From: Cavia porcellus
Taxonomy: Eukaryota; Chordata; Mammalia; Rodentia; Caviidae
NCBI RefSeq assembly: GCF_034190915.1
Contig: NW_026947507.1
Span: 30,928,001-30,992,000, forward strand
Direction: 5' to 3'
Length of the DNA stretch: 64,000 nt
Shown here: in pieces, positions 49,520-61,029 of the stretch
How the letters are laid out: each line of letters begins with the position of its first letter
Numbering within the stretch: position 1 is the stretch's first letter
Notes under the pieces: model-generated
Databases searched by the model: none
Told to the model about the DNA's origin: nothing
Seen by the model: the letters and a program-made list of their open reading frames with translations, nothing else
Translations under genes and position numbers: made by a program

Positions 49520-49900
49520 AAACATGCATTGAGAGACTACTATGCTTCACTCATTAGTGTCAACTTGTGGGTTCTAGGGAATAAAACCTCATGGAGTTCA
49601 TGTACTGCTGGGAGTAGATAAGCCATAAAATTACAAATAAACCTTGTAAGTAAAATCTTGATAAATGTAGTAGGTTAAAATACAGTAAGCAAGCAAGGAT
49701 TCCTGGGGGCCGGAGAGGAATGAAGTTGTCTGCAGATATAACGGTTGAGCACAGATATAAGACAAGAAGTGAGAGGTCTTAATGGTGGAAAGTAGATTTC
49801 AAGGCTAAGGAAAGATCGTGGCAAATGTCAGAACTGGCAACATCTCTGGTTTTTCCAAAAGAAAGAGTTTGACTTGGAAAACTAATAAACTTACCTTGTT
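49520..49900 (-). mobile_element. Probable L2-type LINE fragment
   Basis: AGAGACTACTATGCTTCACT, GGGAATAAAACCTCATGGAG and TTCATGTACTGCTGGGAGTA, then a stretch around 49700-49830, resemble an old reverse-oriented L2 region. Parts of 50310-50560 and 50900-52080 may continue the same element around later insertions, but I cannot confirm that. Confidence 0.45.
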
Positions 49901-49929
49901 TTATTTTGCTTTGCATTTATTTATTTATT

Positions 49930-50063
49930 ACCCAGGGTTTTGCTATGCATTTCAGGCTAGTCTTGAACTCACTTTATAGTTTAGGCTGGGCTTGAACTTG
50001 CAGCAGTCCTCTGGCCTCAGCTTCCCAAATGCTGGAATTACAGGTGTGCACCACCATGCTTGG
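49930..50063 (-). mobile_element. B1-type (7SL-derived) SINE
   Basis: Plus strand: CCCAGGGTTTTGCTATGCAT, AGGCTAGTCTTGAACTCACT, CAGCTTCCCAAATGCTGGAA, TTACAGGTGTGCACCACCAT and GCTTGG, the reverse of a rodent B1. The T-rich flanks at 49897-49912 and 50070-50087 may be target duplications. The short duplicate GTCTTGAACTC / GGGCTTGAACTTG at 49960 and 49988 is part of the element. Confidence 0.93.
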
Positions 50064-50572
50064 AGAGATTTGTTTTGTTTTGTTTTAGTGCTTGTCTTTT
50101 TCTTTTTTGAACTTTGTTGCTATTTATTAAGAGGAGAAAAACTTGGAAGAAGCAAGTCTGTGTACATGCACGTGTGTGTGCACATGTGTTTGTGTGCTTG
50201 TGTGTACCCACCTGCTGTGGGTCAAACCTGGATTCTGTGTTTGAAGATCTCATCTTCAAGGTGCTTATTAGGTGTTCTAATGAAGATTTCAAGATTCAGT
50301 AGTTGATATGAAATTGTCAATGAAGAGAGAAGTTCAGCGTGTGGGCATCTAGGAGTCATCACATTTAAATGAAATTTAAAACAATGAAACTCTTAAAATC
50401 AGCCTTGAACTAAGTTTAAAGAAGAGATCTGAGAACAGAGATGTGGACTAATATTTAAAGTGGGATTCAAGTAGAAGTGACAAAAGGGACTAAAATAGGG
50501 AACCAAATGAAGAATCTGTTTTGGAGAAAAGGAGAGTGTGGGATTGTATGTGATGTTACTGTGTCTTAGTTA
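50064..50572. other. Non-coding, possibly old L2
   Basis: A TG/CA-rich stretch at 50155-50205 is present. No gene: the overlapping frames on both strands are by-products of that simple sequence. Confidence 0.45.
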
Positions 50573-50885
50573 CTTTATACTGGTCACTGAGACAAAATAC
50601 CTGATGCCCAAAGCTGGGAAAGGAAAGGTGTACAGTTTTTGAAGGTTTCAGTCCATACTCAGTTGGCTCCAAGGCCAGGTGGCATAGTGGGGCTGTAGTT
50701 CGTGGAGGCTGCAAACAGCAAGGCAGAAACCAGCAAGAGAGAACGAGACACACCTTCTTCCTGCCATTTCATTACATCCTGGCCCCACCCCAGGCCAGTT
50801 TAGCACTCACACCCCCAATACAAGTGCTATACAATGAACCAATCACAAATGCATAATGCAAATGCATGAGGCCTGGGAGCCACCA
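50573..50885 (-). mobile_element. MaLR-type LTR, same subfamily as 13.1-13.5 kb
   Basis: TTAGTTACTTTATACTGGTC, GAGACAAAATACCTGATGCC, CTCAGTTGGCTCCAAGG, GCTGCAAACAGCAAGGCAG and TGGCCCCACCCC occur in order, with CAATCACAAATGCATAATGC toward the right end. Confidence 0.78.
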
Positions 50886-52100
50886 ACATAAACATATTGA
50901 TAAAGTGAAGACTGAAGTAGACAGTAAATCAATGCAGAAGGAAGCATACAATTGTTGCAGTGATCTAGACAATAGAGATGACTGATTTTCAATTCTTGGG
51001 AAAAGTACATCAAAGGATGAGTTTACATGGGAACAGAGAGGATTTTCCCACATTTCCACCTTAATGAACGTATTCATGATATCAACACAGATGGAATTCA
51101 TTCAGAATAGACATATTTGTTATATCTTTTTGATCACTTCTATTTTCTCATTGCAGTGAAAATCTTGGTCATCATCTGAGCACATGAGTGGGGAGGAAGT
51201 GTTAAATGTATGAGTATTACATACAGAGAGCGGGATTGCTAGGTGTACATGAAGTAAGTGGTCTTAATTTAAATAAGGACATGTTAGTATGATTGTGCTT
51301 TCCCCTCAGCCTGTTTAAATAGGAAGTTTCTGAGGTATCAAGATGAAATTAACCAATGTCGGAATTTCCCACAGGTGAAAAATCATGAGAAAGGCAGGAA
51401 TATGGGGATAGGAGGAAGGGAACAATGATGAGTTGTCAAATTTAAATTATTCAGGGATAGAAGTGAGAACATAGGTTAGGCCATGAATAAGAATGATGTT
51501 GGGTTCAGTAATTATCTATACCAGTGGGGTTGAAAATCTGTTACAGTCAGATAGTTGAGGTAATGAGCTAGAACACTGTGCAGAACTGATGAACTAGAAA
51601 GACAGTTGACCTTCCATTAAGGATGCGACCCAATTTCTGGTAATGACAAGTTCTATAATATGACTGAATGGAGATGAACAGATTCACAAGCCAGTATGTT
51701 GGAAAGTTTACCCATGTGGATATGAAATTGCTAAGACTTCCTCAAGAGTAGTGGAGAGAATGAGTAAGAAGGAAAGAGTTTAGATATCTGAGAACTGACA
51801 CAGAGTGGACCAACATTGATATGGCTGCAACTGAATTAATAGGGACGAAGTATTTTGGTGATATGCACTCAAAACTGAGAAGTTTTAAGAAAGAAGTAAG
51901 AAAAAATACCTGAAAACAACTCTGAGAAGCAGGGTGACTCCCACCTCCAAATCCACAAGGCCAGAAAGAAACCTCATTTTACATGTAAAACGGATGATTC
52001 TCATTTTGTTCAAATCTTGTTTTTAGGGTTTAGGGAAAATTAATAACAGTATTTTTGGAAATTAATTTGGAAATTTGATATGCTAACTATTGGTCAAACA
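50886..52100. other. Non-coding, possibly old L2
   Basis: G/A-skewed text without a gene. It is compatible with a continuation of the L2 fragment but not demonstrably so. Confidence 0.4.
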
Positions 52101-52197
52101 AGAGGAAGAGAGAGAGAAAGAAAGAGATAGAGACAGAGAGAGACAGAGACAGAGACAGGCAGAGAGTGAGAGACAAAGATAGAGACAGACACAGAGA
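52101..52197. repeat. GA/GACA-rich low-complexity tract
   Basis: Imperfect AGAG, AAAG and GACAGA units. A Leu/Ser-rich minus-strand frame through it is a by-product. Confidence 0.95.
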
Positions 52198-52469
52198 ACG
52201 ATCCAAATGAGAAATATAGAACTGGGAAAGAGAAATTGCCATAGAAGAAGAGTTGAAGGAAAACCAAGAAAATTTCATGTAGGGAAGGAATTAAGAAACT
52301 AGTAGATATCTTAAATTTTTACAAGTCCCTAAAAGCAATAAAAATCAACTGCATTATTTTGACCACTTACAGACCAAAAAACTGATGTACAAAAATAAAA
52401 TGATGTGTACTAATCACATCACTCAGTACATTCTGAGACAGCTTGAATTGAAGTCCATCCGTCTTGACT

Positions 52470-53050
52470 TTCTGACTGTTACTGCATCCAGGAGCTGATG
52501 ACAAGGAAACTAAGAACGAGACCACACTACATAGAGTGAACACATCAGGTAAGATGTGTTTATTGGGTCTTTAACCTGCAAGCACACAACTGACCAAATA
52601 GATGACTGAGCAGCTTGCTCAGCAAAGTGCTTTGTATTGACTCATAGTGCCTAATCTGTAAATTTCCATTAGTCATGGGCATGTTTTGAAAGATGCTCTC
52701 TCCTTGTATGTGAACACCTTGCCCTTGTACTTGGCAGTCTAACAGGTAGGCAACTTGCTCAACAATTGTTGACTTACTCCTACAATCAGTATCACTGTCT
52801 TGCATGAATGTCCTGACCTTATCAAAGGGCTGAGAAACCTCATTGTTTGAGTGGCTGTAAAGTAGAAGAAAAACATACCACATCCAAAGGATGGTAGACT
52901 GTATCATAGTCTTGGAGAAAGCAATGTTTCTAAATGTTCAACATATCCAAACCCAGAATTGAGTAAAATCTGACCCAAAGGCAAAGACATCGATGAGGAG
53001 AGGCAAAAATGAAGACAGATATACAAAGCCTTTTATTTCATTTCAGCCAT
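52470..53050 (-). other. LTR-like block containing a 115-codon frame
   Basis: On the minus strand a TATA-like AATAAAAGG near 53030 lies upstream of an ATG at 52907. A 115-codon frame follows (52907-52560). It begins with a short hydrophobic signal-like segment (WMWYVFLLLY) and contains three or four Cys. Its TAA stop overlaps an AATAAA signal (52559-52564 on plus), after which comes ACACATCTTACC, reminiscent of an LTR R-U5 junction. Promoter, frame and poly(A) signal within about 550 bp fit either an ERV LTR with a fortuitous frame or a small intronless retrogene. I recognise no protein family, so no function is given. Confidence 0.35.
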
Positions 53051-55699
53051 AAGTTAGGTGTCTGTTGGCTCAGTTAACTTGCCTTGTGGTTTTCTGTTAC
53101 AAAGATCATGTTCCTTTTTGTGTCCTCATCTTTGTTATTGCTGTTATAACTAATTGCATATAAATAACTCTAATGTGAATAGGAGTTATATTTTATTCTT
53201 TTCAATATGATATACATGTAGTATAAATTCAACAGTGATAAGATGACACGATCAAAGTGCAATATAAAAGCATAAAGAAATGTTTGCAAAGGTCTTTTAC
53301 AATTGTTTTGGAACATCGTTTTTATTTCACAAGGCAGTTATTTCAATGTGCCCATTCTTGTGCTCACAGCAAAGTAAGCGAGCCACTTCCTTTCTGTTTC
53401 AGTTAGGTCTGTGCATGGTAGCACTGCAGGGCTCCTACTTCCTGCAGCAGTGGCAAAGCTGAGAGTCATAAGCAAGTCCTGGGGGGAACAAGAGCACTGT
53501 CTGTGTAGAACCTACATAGAACTAATGACACGCACTCATAAGACACACCCACTGGCAATGCAGGCAATTAAAACCTCCACTTAGAAATCAGGAAACTCAA
53601 AGAGATAAAGAACAAATGTTAGTTACCTCAATCCCTTCTATGGGAAAGCGGATGAGAGCAGAGCATCCTCTGTCTTACCCAATGCTAAGACTGTTAAGTC
53701 TATAGAACAGAAGCCTAAGAAACAGAAGCCACTGAATACCTTATCTGTCTTCGTTGCCTTCATCTACACTGTGCATCTCAGACCTTGAAGGAGCTGAGGC
53801 TAACCACAGGAACCACCATGGGGAATATGTTTAGCCTTCCTTCTGGCTCAGGTGACAGAGTGCTAAGCTGAGGTTTAGCTAGTTGCTGTTCTAGAGCAAA
53901 ATACACTGCTGATCATCTGCCAGGCATCACCATTTGCATCAGCTCATCAAGCACCCAGGAAGTGTAGCTATCTCCAGAAAGCAGTTGAAATGATTTATTC
54001 CTGTTCAGAGGAGGGTTTAATTGGCATTTACACAGGGGTAAAGGAGTGAGAGTAATAATGAAGCTAAAGAGTTTCAAGGCATCCTAATTGCACATGTACA
54101 CATCTTAATTATTTAAACTGCTGAAACTTTAGGGCTGCAGACTATCTCAGTATTGCAAGTGCATTGCTACATACCCAGGCTACATATAATTATGTGTATG
54201 CATTCCGATATGCAAGCAGAAATGAATGCATATAGACATACATTTATATTTCTTATCTTTCAGTAGGACTGTCTTATGGTGATTTTTATATGTAACTGTC
54301 AGTAAAGCTTGTTCCTTTTCATATTTGGTCATTTTCTCACCAATTACATTTGTAATTATTATAAATCTGTAGCGTTATACTAACCATGTTGTATAGGTAA
54401 CCATGTTAATGGATCTTTTATTGCTTTAAAATTTTCTTTAACCCTATTTAGATATTAAACAAGTACATAGATAGCTACAATATGAACTACCAAAGTCTGG
54501 GATATAATTAGACTCTTTCTTTGACATGATAGAAGGAAATTGTCAAATTAGTCAGGCCTTGGAGGAAGGCTTCTTCTCAGTCAGCCAAGTCCTGAAGGAT
54601 GATAGACACTATCCCACTGTACCTAATAAGAAATAATATGACTTTGTACCTGAAACTTCAATGGTCTTTGTAATTCTGAGTCATCATTTCTTGCTGTTTC
54701 TGGGATTACAAAGAAAACGAGGAAATGTGTGGAAAATTTAATTGAAACGCCAAAAGCTAGCATTAACCCAATTTACTGAGGAACATCATAAAGGTTCCTG
54801 TCCTATTTCACCAATGTTCAAATCTTGACTGGATTATTTGATCACCGTTGATATAGGGTAGGAACACTCCTCATGACTCCTGTTCCCTGTCTGGCTAAGT
54901 CCTTCTTTATGCCTGTGAACATTTTTAGATTGTGTTGGCTCCTGGCTGCCTGTGTAGCTCTGTGCCTCACTGTCACGTTATAAAGATGCTTTACTGAGCA
55001 TGCGAGGAACAGTGTAAAATGTCACTTCACTTTTACTTAAAAGAAATACACTCCTATTACTTCATACATTTACCCAAAGACACTCATTAAGCATCATCTA
55101 TGTGTCAAAGGTGCAGTAAAGCTCCTTAACATCTTCTCGCATGAGTTTTAGAAATACAAGTTAACTATTAAAAGTTGAGAAAATATTCAAACTTTTAATT
55201 ATCATTTGCCCAGGTTCCTTGTTTATTTATATGCTGGATTTGTTAGAAGGCAATTATGCTTCGGTATCTGCCTCTGTGAATGTCTTTTATGATAATCACT
55301 GACTACTTTTATTCTAAACAGTCTTTTCAAAGCAGCCATGGAATAGAGAGAAGAGGGGAATTTTTTGTTGTTTTCTTTTGTTTTCTGTCCAGATGATAAA
55401 TAAAAATGTTTTCCTCAAGGGAAAAGGTTGAGCAAGCTCACTATCTTGTATAAAAGATCCGGTTTCCCAAAGCTCAGATTTCATATTCTCTAGTATAAGT
55501 CAGTATGTGTGAACACGTCACCAGGCACTTCTTTGTTTACCTTGTGGAGATGCCAATTCAAGGAACTGGCACAAATTCTAATCCTCTGACTATTGCTATA
55601 TAAAATAATAAAGAAATTTGTCTCTTAGAGTCTCATATCTTACATTATTATCCATGAAGCTGGCAATTTCTTAGTAGCTGTCAGGTAGGTTGAATTTTC
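53051..55699. other. Non-coding, unclassified
   Basis: About 2.6 kb without a supported gene or named repeat. Some stretches (55190-55340) look single copy and conserved in texture. Confidence 0.4.
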
Positions 55700-55960
55700 T
55701 CCTTTCCAGTCATAATGTCCCTTTAAATAGCTTTTGTTTTATCATCATCTTCTTTTCTTGTGGCAAAAATAAAATCTCATATTAAAAGCTCTAAATATAA
55801 AGCAGTTTAGTTGAATTAACTTTCCTTTTATGTGTGCTTTTGATGACAGAGTATTGTTGCTATGGTGACAGTTTTGGAGTTCATGCCTCCCCAACTCAAG
55901 TGGTAAGTTTGCTGAAAGTGGCTTTAAACTAAATTGTACAGGATTTGTGAAGAGCATCTG
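55700..55960. promoter_or_regulatory. Candidate regulatory block with an RFX X-box-like site
   Basis: GTTGCTATGGTGAC at 55856-55869 is a near-palindromic X-box (RFX consensus close to GTTGCCATGGCAAC). It lies in repeat-free sequence. Whether it is bound or conserved is unknown. Confidence 0.3.
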
Positions 55961-55989
55961 GTGGGATTGTGTCTCATCTACTTTCTTGT

Positions 55990-56345
55990 CTTAGGAAAAC
56001 AATATCTGACATCCACAAATTAAAGGAGGCAAGATTTATTTTGGCTCATGGTTACATACTATAGTCAGCCAACTCCAGGGCAGAAATAGAGGGGGATGCC
56101 CAGATGTGAATCAGGAAGCAGACAGAGAAGGAAGGAGCCAGGGAGAGAGATATATCCTTCCTCATCATGGCGCCAGTGATCCCACCTCTTCAAACCACTC
56201 CCCACTCCCACTAGCACATTTGGCTCTGAACTAAATGAGTCCACTGATGAGTACAGTACCCTGGTGATTCCATCTCCTTCCAAAAGTACCACCTCTGATT
56301 ATATGAGGCTTTGTGTGGACCTTCTACCTTCAGACCACAGGACTG
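55990..56345 (-). mobile_element. MaLR LTR
   Basis: Plus strand: AAAGGAGGCAAGATTTATTT, TTGGCTCATGG, AGTCAGCCAACTCCAGGGCA, GGAGCCAGGGAGAGAGATAT, CCACCTC and TCCAAAAGTACCACCTCTGA: an antisense MaLR LTR. Confidence 0.8.
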
Positions 56346-56698
56346 TGATAGGCTTGATTGGCTTCTTTCATTTGAAATGTATCAGTTGCAATCTTATATA
56401 GTCTAAACATTATAGGCTTACGTAAAGCTTTAAGTATGAACTAAATGAATGAAGACCTGAGTGAATGTGTGAATGAAGGAAGGAAGGTTTCATAAAAAGA
56501 AAACAACTCTACACTAACTAGTAGATTGTGCATTTAAAGTGTTTCTAACTTAATGAAGAACTGGATAGGAAACATTGTGTTTACCATATTTTTCCTACTC
56601 CTTTCTTAACTTAAAATGAGAAACTAGTTGAATAGAGTAGCCATTTTGAAATTTAATTTTTAAAATTTCCTATGTATTTAAATTGTCACAGTAGCTCT
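56346..56698. other. Non-coding, unclassified
   Basis: Contains GAATGAAGGAAGGAAGG near 56472; nothing else recognised. Confidence 0.45.
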
Positions 56699-57085
56699 AT
56701 GGTTTGGATATTCCTATCAGAGCTCATGCTGAAAGCCTTGTTGTGAGGTGTTCATTGGCGAGACCAAGTAGGATCACTAGGTGATTAGGTCTTCAGGGCA
56801 CTGCTCTCACAAATTGGTCAGTCTACTCCCTGCCTAGTGGATTGATGGCTTTGGTGGCAGTGATTTTGCTATGAAAGTGAGCATTTGTGACATGCCTGCT
56901 GTGGCTTGCCAGCTGATGCCTTCTTCTAGGTCATGACCTGCTGAGAAGCTTCCTAGATACCAAGCAGATAATGTGCCATGTTGTTGAACTTCTAGAACTA
57001 TGAGCTCCATAAGCCTATTTTATTTTAAAATGAACATATATATGATATTCAGTTATAGAAACAGAAAAAGAACTAACACATACCA
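56699..57085 (+). mobile_element. MaLR LTR, opposite orientation to its neighbour
   Basis: It starts TATGGTTTGGATATTCCTAT (expected MaLR 5' phrase) and shows CTAGGTGATTAGGTCTTCAG, then ends AGAAAAAGAACTAACACATA. Nearly complete. Confidence 0.85.
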
Positions 57086-57111
57086 GTGAGCCAATGCTTT
57101 TTGTTTTATTC

Positions 57112-57430
57112 TTTTTTTTTGTTTTAGTCTGCTGAAGTCCTTTATTGCCTTATTAAAAAGGGATAAACTTGTGCCCTGCAGTATTGTCCGATGATTGTGC
57201 AATACAAAGCGGTATGCCATCTTGTACCAAAATTATTTGCTAATAAAAGATAAACCCTAGTATAGTTTAATTTTGTAACTTGAACAACTATTTCTAAGAG
57301 GACAATCTGTAATTTATCAACTAGTGACTTCTTACTGTTTATTTTTTTGAAATTTTGTGTTATTTCTACTCTTTTCTGTTTTGCTTTTTTTCTCTTTAAA
57401 TAAAATTTAAAAAAAATAAACCCACCAGGT
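57112..57430 (-). pseudogene. Probable processed mRNA 3' end (retrocopy)
   Basis: On minus, GGCAATAAAGGACTTCAGC (AATAAA signal) is followed within about 20 bases by an A-rich tail (AAAACAAAAAAAAG, seen as a T-run near 57112 on plus). Upstream is 3' UTR-like sequence. The parent gene is not recognised. The signal-to-tail spacing is what reverse-transcribed mRNAs show. No clear target duplication. Confidence 0.4.
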
Positions 57431-59023
57431 AAGTTATTAATCATTGCCAGGGAGATAAATATCAAAGAATATATCTGAAAGAAGGAAGAAGAAAAGTCCA
57501 GGTCAATTTGTTGGTGGTATTGTTGTGTGTTCTGCAGTAACCTGCCCTGGCTCTATGTGAATTAGCCTTTAGATGATAAGAAGAATCGATGTTCCACTAC
57601 ATCGTAGTAGTGCACAAATCTGGGGAAAGACACTCAGGTCCTGAAGGAGCTGTGAAGTGTTTTATGGGATTGTGTTGGAAAGCCCTTGCTTGCCATGTGC
57701 ACTGATGACAGCTTTTTTACTCTTTTGTTTTCTTTCATTTCTGGGAGCAGAAAGAGTTCATAAATTTCTGCAGGCAAAGTGCTCCTCTGTGACACATATT
57801 TTGGAAAAAAAATGCCGTGGATCTATACCCACTGGAAATGTATGCTAACCTTTAAAAATGAGAAAGTGAATTCAATACATGGGCAAATAATTTAACTGGG
57901 AATCTTGGGTTTGTGTTCCGTAGTTAATGCCTTTTATTCTAGGTTTTCTACTTATGGTTCACTTCTTATAATTATTAAACACAGAAGCCAGTAAAATCAT
58001 TTTTCTGTGTAGTATCTAAGAAATCAGGAATATAAATACTCTCTTGGGGTAAAAATTTAATTACTATTTGTGTTCTGCAAAGATAAAAGCATAGTTATCA
58101 CTAAGACATATATAACAGAGCTCTCAAAACTATGACCCGACAAGGTTTTAGTGACCTTTCCTCTCTTCACATAGTATTACCTGGATTTGAAGTTTGCTTC
58201 TGTTTCTGGTGTTTAACATACAGGTTAAGTGGTGTAAAGTCTGAAAAAAAAAATAAAATGAATATGTAAGTACTAATAATATATTTGAAGCTTATCTGAC
58301 ACAAGTATCTGAATGTTTATGCATTTTGGTGCTCCAGTTTTAGATCTATGAGATAATCTACCAGTGGAGACTTGTACTATTTTTTTAAAAGATTTTGAAA
58401 ATTTTAATATTGTAAGCTCAAATATTCACATTTGGTGTAAAAACCAAACCTGTTAGATATATATAACAGATGAACCACAAGTGCAATAAAAATGAAAAAG
58501 TAAACAACAAATTAGTGACAAAGATATAATTAAGAATGTAATTGGGAAAATAGAAAACTACTTCAACTGAGAAAGCAGAATGTGGAAAATGGATTCCATG
58601 ATAAATAGAATTGTAAACCAGGGAACAAGAAGGCAAATCAGAGACCAGGGGCAGCACAGAACACCACACATTCTAGCCAGAAAAAGCAGAGCTTAGTGTC
58701 ACCTGATCAATTCTAGAATCACGGTACCCTGTCTAGCAAGAGCTGAAGTATGCAAGGGGACACTGCATACTTGGAATGCTTCTCAAGATGAGCAAGGCTG
58801 GGAAAGTCCCTGTCCTTTCTTGCTTTCTCATCTGCAAATACTCAGCCCTATACAAAACCCACAGGAAAACACGTAATACGGGAGTTCCTAAATTTTAGGC
58901 TGCAGGGTTCAGATTCTAAGAGATGAGAAAAGAAAGAAAAGAATGGGGAGAAAACCTGAGAATGAATATGTCCAAGTCTTGGACAATATAGTTTTACAAA
59001 GTATCTCATCATGTCTTGTTTCT
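57431..59023. other. Non-coding, unclassified
   Basis: No supported gene. Frames at 57657-57848 and 58418-58669 are unrecognised. Confidence 0.45.
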
Positions 59024-59079
<56 letters not shown>

Positions 59080-59080
59080 A
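59024..59080. repeat. (AAAG)14 microsatellite
   Basis: About 57 bases of perfect AAGA units, directly left of an L1 3' end. Confidence 0.98.
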
Positions 59081-59089
59081 TAAACACAC

Positions 59090-59500
59090 CACCTTGTTTC
59101 AACTGGTATGTGGACTCTAAAGAAAGTGGTTTCATGAAAGTAGAGAGTGGGGTTCTGGTCACCAGAGGCTGGAAGAGCAGGTGAGGGAAGGAGGGTTGGT
59201 GAGAGACAGATCCATAAATACTAAGTTACAGTTTGATATGGACAAGAAGTTCTGGGGTGTGACCACACAATGGAATGACTACATATGATGAGCATATAGT
59301 GCATGATTCAAAAAGCTAAAAGAAAGAATTTTGAATGTTTTCACCATAAAGAAATGACCAGTATTTGAGGGGATATATCTCCTCTTACTTAAACACCATG
59401 TATATATGCATCCAAATATATACTATCCCATAAATGTGTATGCTTTTGGTGTTTTTATGCACCAGTTAACATGGATAAATGAATTTAATCAAACTTTTAA
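59090..59500 (+). mobile_element. L1 (L1MA/L1MB-type) 3' UTR
   Basis: TCTGGTCACCAGAGGCTGGA, AGTTACAGTTTGATATGGAC, AGAATTTTGAATGTTTTCAC, CATAAAGAAATGACCAGTAT and TTGAGGGGATAT are characteristic 3' UTR phrases in order, ending near CCCATAAATGTGTATG. Confidence 0.85.
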
Positions 59501-59819
59501 AAGCATAATTCCATAAGTCCACTGGAGAATATATTCATTGAGAGGAGCATTTTCATCCCTGGAAAATATCTCTGCCAATACAATTCCCTCTATTCCCAAA
59601 CTTTCCCTGGAGTAACCCCTTTGTTTGTTAAGACTGCAGTTTCCCTACGCCATCTGTTTTCTCTCACAGTATGGTAACACTGGGTCCAGAAGTGCACTGG
59701 GCAGATCCTGTAGTCCTCAGTGTTGGTTTCAGATCAATGTGTGCTCATCTTCTCTAAAACCAAGTGTCACTGAAGCCGATTTGAGAAAATGACTTCTTTT
59801 CCTTAAGCTTTTCTTCTCT

Positions 59820-60090
59820 CTTCTTTAATTCTGTCATCTTGTTACTTCTGCTCACATTAAACAGCTATCACTGTTTCCCGCACTATGGGCACTGATTTAT
59901 CTTGGTTATTGCCACCTGACATACTTCATGCTGATTCCCTTGTCTGTTTCAGGTCTCTGCCTTTTGAGTATAAGGCAGACTTCTTAAGGCCAGAGATACT
60001 GTCTGCTGAATCTACTGCTGAACTCTCATTGCCTAAAGCAGGTCTAGCACATAGAAGACCCCCAGAACATGTTTATTGAATGAAAGAAGG
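59820..60090 (+). mobile_element. L2 LINE 3' end
   Basis: GGCCAGAGATACTGTCTGCT, then CAGGTCTAGCACATAGAAG and AACATGTTTATTGAATGAAA, the canonical terminal phrases of L2 just before its end; upstream text to 59820 fits the L2 3' region. Confidence 0.85.
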
Positions 60091-60139
60091 GATAAATCTG
60101 AAAATACTCGAAAATGAATATAATACTAATTCATGCTTA

Positions 60140-60345
60140 AATAGTGTTAGTGTTTGCCAATCATATTTCCCAGGGATTTTTGTATTTTGTTCCATTTGAT
60201 TTATCTAACAACATGAAATGGGTGTTATATGTTTCACTTTTTATATAAGGAAACTCAAGGTTTGGTCAAATCAAATGTATAATTTGCCTAAAGTCACAGA
60301 ATTAATGGAAGTCAAAAACCAGAGTTTGGTTCTACTAATGAAAAT
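60140..60345 (-). mobile_element. MIR SINE, ancient
   Basis: TATAAGGAAACTCAAGGTTT, TTGCCTAAAGTCACAGAATT and GTCAAAAACCAGAGTTTGGT match a reverse-oriented MIR. Confidence 0.75.
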
Positions 60346-60390
60346 TTCAATATTACATTTTTTTATCTTTGACATTTGTATTGCCTAACA

Positions 60391-60416
60391 CAAAACAAAA
60401 CAAAACAAAACAAAAA
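60391..60416. repeat. (CAAAA)5 simple repeat
   Basis: Five pentanucleotide units; a further A-rich stretch follows to about 60445. Confidence 0.95.
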
Positions 60417-60953
60417 ATCTAAACAAAAACAATAAAATACAAAAGGAAGGAGAGGGAAGCCAAGTTTAAATCTTTAAAACAGTTTGCAAATTTCATGAGA
60501 TAAAGAATGGGATTGCATTTATTTGCTACTTTTGGCACACACAGCAAAAATTACAGTAGACACTTATGCATTTAAAATCTAACAAAGGGAGAAAGTGTTC
60601 TTATTATTGAGAAGTTGTTTTGATGTGTAGCTAGTGATTTGGAAAATGTAAACATTATTTATCAAGAAGATTTGTTATATGGTCATACAGCAACACCTTT
60701 GTTCACAAACAACACTGTTTGAAAACAAAAATATGTGGCAAAGTTTTGCTTCTGTTTGCAAACTCTACATCAGGTGACAAACAACCATGGCCATCTTCCT
60801 CACACAGACACAAATGCGACCATTTTCCCCAAAATTGTACAACACATGAAGTTCATAAACCATTGCACCACTGCATATCTACGTGGAGGAAGAGGGTAAT
60901 GCTCTGTTGAGATTTACCAGATCAGATATGTGTGGCTTTCATTCCATAATTTC

Positions 60954-61029
60954 TTTGTACCAAGAATCAAACTCATGACCCCACCCTTGCCAGGCAGGCA
61001 CTTATGCCACTGAACTAAATTCCTGGCCT
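60954..61029 (-). mobile_element. ID-type SINE, diverged
   Basis: TTGTACCAAGAATCAAACTC, CCTTGCCAGGCAGGCACTTA and CTGAACTAAATTCCTGGCC are the reverse of an ID element. Imperfect flanking repeats CATTCCATAATTT (about 60940) and CATTCTAGAAATT (about 61030) may be the target duplication. Confidence 0.87.

Noticed and set aside
52087..52278. Leu/Ser-rich hydrophobic 63-codon minus frame resembling a membrane protein
   Set aside because: It is produced by the GA-rich low-complexity tract read in antisense.
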